Part shown: in pieces, positions 26,165-27,463 of the stretch | Layout: the number at the start of each line of letters is the position of its first letter | Numbering within the stretch: position 1 is the stretch's first letter | Assembly: GCA_963713505.1 (NCBI GenBank) | Contig: CAVQMC010000024.1 | Span: 1-27,463 of the forward strand | Length of the DNA stretch: 27,463 bases | Reading direction: 5' to 3' | Source: CAVQMC01 sp963713505 | GTDB lineage: Bacteria > Bacteroidota > Ignavibacteria > Ignavibacteriales > Ignavibacteriaceae | Position numbers and translations under genes: made by a program | Notes under the pieces: model-generated | Seen by the model: the letters and a program-made list of their open reading frames with translations, nothing else | Told to the model about the DNA's origin: nothing | Databases searched by the model: none

Positions 26165-27463
26165 ATGAAAAAGCAACTCCTAGTTATAGTACTAATTTCT
26201 TTAATTATTATTTTTTTTCAATTCTGCAAGAATTCTACAGAACCAAATCCCGATATTAAAAACATCTCAAATACAATTACTTTAACATCGAATGGCAGAA
26301 GCTAAATTCAATTGCCGTTAAATGGAATAATGCTGCTGAGGATACTCTCTTCAATTTTACTTACAGGTTAATTAGAAAAGATCCTTCGGGTAATACTTTT
26401 ACAAAAGATTTTATTCTAACTTCTACTGATACAACTTATATAGATAATAACGAGGGCAGCGGGTTAAATGAAAATACAGCTTACTATTATAAAATAGAAG
26501 CAGCGAATAATAATGAAATACAAGATACAAGCAATTCTATAACAATTAAAACACTCTCACCTTCAAACCACAATATAACATGGGAAATAGACACCCTTGG
26601 GCAGCCTGGGGACTATGGTTTAGTTGACATCTGGGGAGCAGATGAAAATAATGTATGGGCAGTAGGCGGAATAAGTACACCTCAAGGTGGAACATTGATA
26701 ATAAAATGGAATGGTATTGAATGGCAATATCATTCTTCACCCTTACAAAGCACATTAAACGGAATTTTTGGATTTCAATAATAATGATATTTTTGTTGTA
26801 GGAGGTGGAACAGTTTGGATTTATTGCACATTATGGAGATTGGAAAGAATACAGAATTACCATTTTTTCGCACAATGGAGATACAGTATGGAGATTAAAT
26901 GAAGTTTGGGGTTCCTCACCCGACAATGTTTGGGCGGTTGGGAACAAAGGAACAATTATTCATTGGGATGGAAGTCAATGGCAAAAAGTTCAAAGTCCGA
27001 CGAATCTTATTCTTTATGATATTTGGGGAACCTCAGCAAATAATATCTACGCTATTCAAAGAAGCATATCCAATCAATCAAAATTAATTCACTTTGATGG
27101 CTCTTCATGGAAAGATATTTCCGAGCAGCTTCCTGCAGGTAAAAGAAGTTTAGTTTCTTTATGGTTTGATAAAGGAGGAAGTGGATATCTAGATGGAAAC
27201 TATATGGTTTATTATGATGGAGTAAATTTTAACGGAATCGAAATAAATCAGGATAAACCTCTTACAAGAGTAAGAGGAAGAAATGCAGCAGATGTATTTG
27301 CCGTGGGATTGAAAGGCAGAGTTTATCACTTTAATGGAAATGATTGGACAACGTACCCTGAACTAAATGATGATTCACGGGGGATGGAGTTGAATGGAGT
27401 TTATGCAACAGCAACCACAATATTTGCTGTTGGAAGAATAACTAACGGTTCAATAATTTATAG
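26165..27463 (+). CDS. Lipoprotein with FN3-like domain and propeller repeats, copy 2 (partial, three frameshifts)
   Basis: Paralogue of the preceding gene, truncated by the window edge within its last codons. The signal peptide, FN3-like domain and blades 3-7 closely follow copy 1 (for example WGSSPDNVWAVGNKGTIIHW and RVRGRNAADVFAVGLKGRVY). Blades 1-2 differ strongly: copy 2 has VDIWGADENNVWAVGGISTP and FGFNNNDIFVVGGGTV where copy 1 has YDIWGIDENDIWAVGAINMQ and YGFTDNSVFTAGSFGS. Frame breaks, located by comparison with copy 1: one base missing at about 26291-26294 (AATGG for AATTGG), one extra at about 26776 (GFNNNDIF), and one extra T at 26814-26816 (GTVGFIAHYGDW). These could be sequence errors or true decay of the duplicate. 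Confidence 0.75.

Larger units (their letters stand above)
26089..27463 (+). repeat. Tandem duplication, unit 2 (cut by window end)
   Basis: Second copy of the 1398-base unit, starting CTTATTGACATTAAATAAAT immediately after the stop codon of copy 1. It reaches TTCAATAATTTATAG at the window edge, about 23 bases short of the unit end. The clean junction argues for tandem duplication by unequal recombination and not for insertion by a mobile element: no transposase or terminal repeats are seen. Confidence 0.9.

Noticed and set aside
1..27463. tRNA, rRNA or CRISPR loci
   Set aside because: No cloverleaf-like segments, ribosomal RNA sequence or regularly spaced short repeats were seen in any intergenic region.

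Overview
The window is AT-rich chromosomal DNA from a Gram-negative, LPS-bearing bacterium of the FCB group, most likely an Ignavibacteriales-type lineage. The evidence is a type IX secretion (T9SS) C-terminal sorting tail (NFPNPFNPETEIRF...), Kdo transferase and heptosyltransferase genes, an MlaF/MlaD lipid transport pair, Bacteroidetes-style UvrA, and a membrane-anchored AraC-type regulator. The placement is inferred from protein style only.

Layout. 1-1189 (+): end of an MlaF-like ATPase and a complete MlaD-like MCE protein, closed by an AT-rich hairpin shared with a convergent zinc-ribbon/DUF2007 gene (1220-1799, -). 2000-10080 (+): uvrA, a DUF4404 protein, the tryptophan-degradation pair kynA-kynU, then a close-packed run of an AHSA1/SRPBCC protein, a Gdx/SugE exporter, a Nudix hydrolase, an exported isoaspartyl peptidase/asparaginase and a DinB protein. 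10077-12353 (-): Kdo transferase and a GT9 heptosyltransferase. 12510-12770 (+): an 86-residue orphan. 12826-21349 (-): class I fructose-1,6-bisphosphatase, a heterodimeric ABC exporter with one degenerate ATP site, serS and leuS. 21512-24217 (+): a seven-helix AraC-family regulator and a secreted beta-helix protein with a T9SS tail. 24218-24766: a nested hairpin, an 18-bp palindrome and a decayed HigB/Gp49-like toxin gene. 24691-end: two tandem copies (period 1398 bp) of a lipoprotein gene encoding an FN3-like domain and seven propeller-like repeats; the second copy runs off the window.

About half of the genes are interrupted by one to four single-base frameshifts, including the essential gene serS. 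Nearly all are one extra base in a short homopolymer, and correcting them restores conserved motifs and normal family lengths. I read them as sequencing or assembly errors, and annotate such genes as single CDSs with the break points stated.

The most unusual part is the right end. The duplicated propeller lipoproteins are nearly identical at both ends but strongly diverged in blades 1-2, next to a dead toxin gene that still has its putative operator. Most of the rest is recognisable housekeeping.
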